NCBI GenBank assembly: GCA_017656425.1
Contig: JACDNV010000013.1
Coordinates: forward strand, 1-57,808
Length of the DNA: 57,808 bases
Direction of reading: 5' to 3'
Source of the DNA: Candidatus Neomarinimicrobiota bacterium
GTDB lineage: Bacteria; Fidelibacterota; UBA2242; B5-G15
Part shown: positions 55,002 to 57,808 of the stretch, one piece after another
Position numbering within the stretch: the first letter of the stretch is position 1
Layout of the letters: each line of letters starts with the position of its first letter
Translations under genes and position numbers: made by a program
Notes under the pieces: model-generated
What the model saw: the letters and a program-made list of their open reading frames with translations, nothing else
The model's database searches: none
Told to the model about the DNA's origin: nothing

Positions 55002-56123
55002 TTATTCTAAATTCTTTATAACCATATCAGCAAATTCACTGGTTCCAAGCCAGCTACTAATTCCTTTCAACTCGGACAGATCTTTTGTTACTAATCCACT
55101 ATTTATTGTTTTAACTAATGCGTTATAAATTTTTTTACTTGCCTGAAACAGTCCTATATGTTCCAGCATCATACATGCTGTTAGAATCATTGAAGTAGGA
55201 TTGGCAATGTTTTTACCTGCTATATCCGGTGCAGTACCATGTACCGGCTCAAATAATGCCACTTCATCAGACATATTTACACCTGAAGTTAGACCAATCC
55301 CACCGACTAATGCAGCAATAGCATCCGACAAATAGTCACCATTCAGGTTCGTTGTAACAATGACATCGTAATTCTCTGGATGTAAAACAATCTGTTGAAA
55401 CATATTATCGGCTATTACATCATTTACCTCAACTTTATCCTTTATCTTATCTTTATACTCACTTTCAATCAATTCATAAGCCCACTTTCTAAAGGCGCCC
55501 TCTGTATATTTCATAATGTTACCCTTGTGAACGATTGTTACCTTTTTTCTATTATTTTTTAAGGCATATTCAAGAGCTTTTCTAACTATCCTCTGACTGG
55601 CAAATCTGCTTATCGGTTTAACTCCAATTCCCGTTTCTTCTCGAAGTGTTATTCCAAAATTTTGCCTCAAAAACTCCTTAACTTTTTTAATTTCCTCTGA
55701 ATCAGCTTCCCACTCAATACCAGAATACACATCCTCTGTATTTTCTCTAAAAACTACCATATCCACATTCTCTGCTTTTTTTATTGGTGAGGGTACTCCA
55801 GGGAGATACTTTACAGGACGAATGCATGCATAAAGATCAAGAACCTGCCTAAGAGTAACATTTAAACTTCTATAACCTTTTCCAACAGGAGTCATCAAAG
55901 GTCCTTTGATTGCAATTTTATATTTCTTTATTGTTTCTATAGTTTCAGCAGGTAATAATTCTCCAACTCTATTAAGCGCCTTTTGACCAGCTAATATCTC
56001 TATCCACTCGATTTTATGTTCCTTACCATATACATTAGAAAGCGCACTATCTACGACTTTCTTCATTGCGTAAAAGATTTCTTCGCCTATTCCATCTCCT
56101 GTAATATATGGAATTTGCATCAT
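55002..56123 (-). CDS. icd: Isocitrate dehydrogenase (NADP-type fold)
   Basis: A 373-residue beta-decarboxylating dehydrogenase of the TCA cycle. [11 protein letters not shown] (residues 5-15), [23 protein letters not shown] (Ser/Asn/Arg isocitrate site, about 85), [14 protein letters not shown] (about 125), [21 protein letters not shown] (catalytic Lys, about 195), [19 protein letters not shown] (metal Asp, about 255) and [22 protein letters not shown] (about 292). The LNVTLRQ and YSGIEW motifs separate it from isopropylmalate dehydrogenase. It is shorter than E. coli Icd. ATG 56123 or 56120 both possible; the cofactor cannot be fixed from sequence alone. Confidence 0.9.
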   Translation of the reverse strand: MMQIPYITGDGIGEEIFYAMKKVVDSALSNVYGKEHKIEWIEILAGQKALNRVGELLPAETIETIKKYKIAIKGPLMTPVGKGYRSLNVTLRQVLDLYACIRPVKYLPGVPSPIKKAENVDMVVFRENTEDVYSGIEWEADSEEIKKVKEFLRQNFGITLREETGIGVKPISRFASQRIVRKALEYALKNNRKKVTIVHKGNIMKYTEGAFRKWAYELIESEYKDKIKDKVEVNDVIADNMFQQIVLHPENYDVIVTTNLNGDYLSDAIAALVGGIGLTSGVNMSDEVALFEPVHGTAPDIAGKNIANPTSMILTACMMLEHIGLFQASKKIYNALVKTINSGLVTKDLSELKGISSWLGTSEFADMVIKNLE

Positions 56124-56235
56124 TATACCTCCGTATCTATCCTTTCAAAAAATTTAATGGAAAATTTAAAAGTAAATTTTCATATATAGAAAAAGTAAAT
56201 GGGGATGATATAATATAGTTTTTCAATTATTAATA

Positions 56236-56267
56236 AAAGAGCCCGATACACCTGGTATCGGGCTTTT
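56236..56267 (-). terminator. Rho-independent terminator of the sorted secreted protein gene
   Basis: A perfect 9-bp stem (GCCCGATAC with GTATCGGGC) around a 5-nt loop, flanked on one side by AAAAGA and on the other by TTTTAT. Downstream of the minus-strand stop at 56296, the U-rich tail on that strand (TCTTTTATT) follows the stem directly. It is the clearest intrinsic terminator in the window. Confidence 0.85.
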
Positions 56268-56295
56268 ATGTTTGCAATGTGGGCTTTAAAATATT

Positions 56296-57495
56296 TTACT
56301 TTAGAAGCAGCATCTTTCCAGTAGCACTAAATTGGTTTGCTATAAGTTTATAAATGTATATTCCCGACGGGACAGCTCTTCCTGACTTGTCAGTACCATT
56401 CCATATAACTTCATAGTTCCCCGGAATTGCGTATTCGTTGACCAATGTTGTTACTTCATTACCAAGCAGATCGTAAATAGCTATTTTAACCACACTATTC
56501 TCTGGAATATAGTATCTTATTTTTGTAGCTGCATTAAATGGGTTTGGATAGTTATTATAGAGTCTATAACCCATGGGCTTGTCAATATTCTCTTCGAATT
56601 TTGTCTCAACCGATTCATCACCTTTCACTACTAGTGAGGTGAAATGTGGTACATTAGAATAGATTCTATTCAGATTAGAATCAACCGTTACGTATGTCAA
56701 ACCCAACGTATCTAAAGTAACGCTATCATCTTCTATATATGCATAATATAGACTCAGTGTAGATGGATCGATACCCCTTTTATTAATTAGACCTCGTTTG
56801 AAAACCACCCCTACAATAATGTCTTTATTGAAATAAAATGGCTCAGCCAATGAATCATCGACAAATACTTTAAAATCAACACCATTAATTACTCCACGAA
56901 GCTGAAAAGTCAGACTGTCACCACGGATTTCTGCAAAAGGTGGAATATCTATATGAATCCGAATATCACTGTTTAAACTTTTAATAGGTATATAAATTTT
57001 GCTACCGTTCAAAATATTTAGTGGTTTGGGAAGTCCTGAAAGAACCCATATCTCGCCTTCTTGTAATTCTTTCATAACAGAATACCCATCTTTATTAGGC
57101 GCTGTTCTTGTTATTGTAACAGTATTTAAAACTGAATCAGCACTTGCAGAATCATCCACAATAACAAAAGCTGAACCTCTCAAATCCCCGTACTTAGCCT
57201 CAATAACGGCATAACCGTAGCCGGAAGCTTCTAAGGTACCTTCATCGGATAGTGTTCCGACATTCATACCTTTAATAGACCATGTAACTCCAGAATCCAG
57301 ATTCGTAAAGGTGTGAGTGGAATCGCAATATTTCAATGCCTGAAAATGAAGATTCGAACCTATTACAATGACAGTATCCTGTGGAATAATCTTTAAACAT
57401 CCATTTTCAACATAAACCGAGTCGTCTACCTGAGCGGTTAATGCTAATGAGAATAGCCAAACAACTACTAACCAAAGTAACAGTTTTCTAATCAT
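56296..57495 (-). CDS. Secreted protein with Ig-like domain and C-terminal T9SS-type sorting domain
   Basis: A 399-residue exported protein. Signal peptide about residues 1-21 (LLLWLVVVWLFSLALTAQ), then an Ig-like/BIG2-type domain (about 30-115: IIPQDTVIVIGSNLHFQAL, GTLSDEGTLEASGYG). A beta-rich middle region comes next. The C-terminal 80 residues are the FlgD-like sorting domain: YNNYPNPFNAATKIRYYIPENS, VKIAIYDLLGNEVTTLV, PSGIYIYKL. That domain directs export and anchoring by type IX secretion in Bacteroidota and occurs widely in FCB relatives. GGAGG precedes the ATG; an intrinsic terminator follows. Its ligand or activity is unknown. Confidence 0.85.
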   Translation of the reverse strand: MIRKLLLWLVVVWLFSLALTAQVDDSVYVENGCLKIIPQDTVIVIGSNLHFQALKYCDSTHTFTNLDSGVTWSIKGMNVGTLSDEGTLEASGYGYAVIEAKYGDLRGSAFVIVDDSASADSVLNTVTITRTAPNKDGYSVMKELQEGEIWVLSGLPKPLNILNGSKIYIPIKSLNSDIRIHIDIPPFAEIRGDSLTFQLRGVINGVDFKVFVDDSLAEPFYFNKDIIVGVVFKRGLINKRGIDPSTLSLYYAYIEDDSVTLDTLGLTYVTVDSNLNRIYSNVPHFTSLVVKGDESVETKFEENIDKPMGYRLYNNYPNPFNAATKIRYYIPENSVVKIAIYDLLGNEVTTLVNEYAIPGNYEVIWNGTDKSGRAVPSGIYIYKLIANQFSATGKMLLLK

Positions 57496-57684
57496 AGTTT
57501 TACCCTCCTTATTTACACTGCCCTTTTTTAAATATCTCTAAATTAATTATAATGTGAAATTTCATTTTCAATTGTGATGCAAGTCAACTCAGATGTTTTA
57601 ACAAAGTATCCACTTAAAAAATCTTGTAACTACATAAAAAGAAACCTATATTATAACCGACCGTTCGGTCATTATTGTTAAGAG
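57496..57684. promoter_or_regulatory. Divergent spacer with a TetR-type palindrome
   Basis: An AT-rich divergent region of 189 bp. GACCG-TT-CGGTC at 57659-57670 is a perfect 5-bp inverted repeat with a 2-bp spacer, 14 bp before the next start codon. TATATT upstream may be the -10 box. The GC-rich palindrome stands out in AT-rich DNA and matches the style of operators for FadR/AcrR-like TetR regulators. Confidence 0.5.
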
Positions 57685-57808
57685 ATGGCAAAACAAGTAA
57701 ATAAAGAAAAGAAAAAAGAAAAGATAATATTAGCAGCCCTTAAAGTATTCGCGGAGAAGGGTTTCTATAAAACTACAATAGCAGATATATCAAAAGAAGC
57801 TGGCATTG
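57685..57808 (+). CDS. TetR-family regulator (truncated by window end)
   Basis: Only the first 41 residues are in the window. MAKQVNKEKK leads into KIILAALKVFAEKGFYKTTIADISKEAGI, the first two helices and the start of the recognition helix of a TetR HTH. Start ATG 57685 is preceded by AAGAG. The gene is directly downstream of a palindrome that is probably its own operator. Ligand and targets cannot be told. Confidence 0.85.
   Translation, partial: MAKQVNKEKKKEKIILAALKVFAEKGFYKTTIADISKEAGI

Noticed and set aside
56364-56374. TCCC-GAC-GGGA hairpin resembling the unit's first arm
   Set aside because: It encodes the conserved AVPSG stretch of the sorting domain and lacks the second hairpin.

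Overview
This is an AT-rich bacterial chromosome segment, most likely from an FCB-superphylum lineage (Calditrichota, KSB1 or Marinimicrobia-like relatives of Bacteroidota). The clues are a secreted protein with a C-terminal sorting domain containing the 'YPNPFN' motif (56296-57495), a DUF4835/PorD-like protein, a DUF2723 membrane glycosyltransferase, a Wzi-like barrel, DUF4416 beside a B12-binding radical SAM gene, and many weak or absent Shine-Dalgarno sites. No rRNA or marker gene is present, so the phylum is an inference.

Layout. 89-6433 (minus strand) is a tight sugar-acid operon: SDR reductase, PL17-like oligo-uronide lyase, hexuronate MFS transporter, KdgF-like cupin, KDPG aldolase and KDG kinase. 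Together these give a route from alginate-type oligosaccharides to pyruvate and glyceraldehyde-3-phosphate. 6504-7881 is an IS481-like insertion sequence, followed by tRNA-Phe(GAA). 8190-11629 holds an unknown membrane protein coupled to a penicillin-acylase-family Ntn hydrolase. 11634-13827 is the two-gene threonine-to-glycine pathway. 14027-26995 is mostly housekeeping and envelope: PorD-like, GT2, DUF2723, DUF1844, RecG, DUF4139, ValS, and a K+ channel with a separate cyclic-nucleotide-binding partner. 27127-37533 has a TPR protein, hydrolase, SpoU methyltransferase, CPBP protease, two convergent paralogous glycosyltransferases, a Wzi-like barrel, and a frameshifted B12/radical SAM gene with DUF4416. 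37530-45908 is a minus-strand run in which a hybrid histidine kinase overlaps a complete oligopeptide ABC transporter. 46111-51787 is a TetR-controlled RND exporter, LolA-like protein and DUF1302-like barrel. The right end holds a cation-chloride cotransporter-type permease, isocitrate dehydrogenase, the sorted secreted protein and the start of another TetR gene.

The most unusual feature is in the insertion sequence. Its transposase gene is interrupted by six copies of one 22-bp unit (6669, 6724, 6997, 7280, 7446, 7696), four in one orientation and two in the other. Each unit is exactly two adjacent mini-hairpins. Each copy shifts the frame by +1, and deleting all six 22-mers restores one uninterrupted 350-codon frame with the DDE motifs in order. 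A diverged copy carries a compensatory base-pair change, another keeps pairing through a U-G wobble, and no other copy was seen in the 57.8 kb. This looks like a very small mobile or excisable double-hairpin element. Whether it is removed at DNA, RNA or translation level, or simply kills the IS, cannot be told from the sequence.
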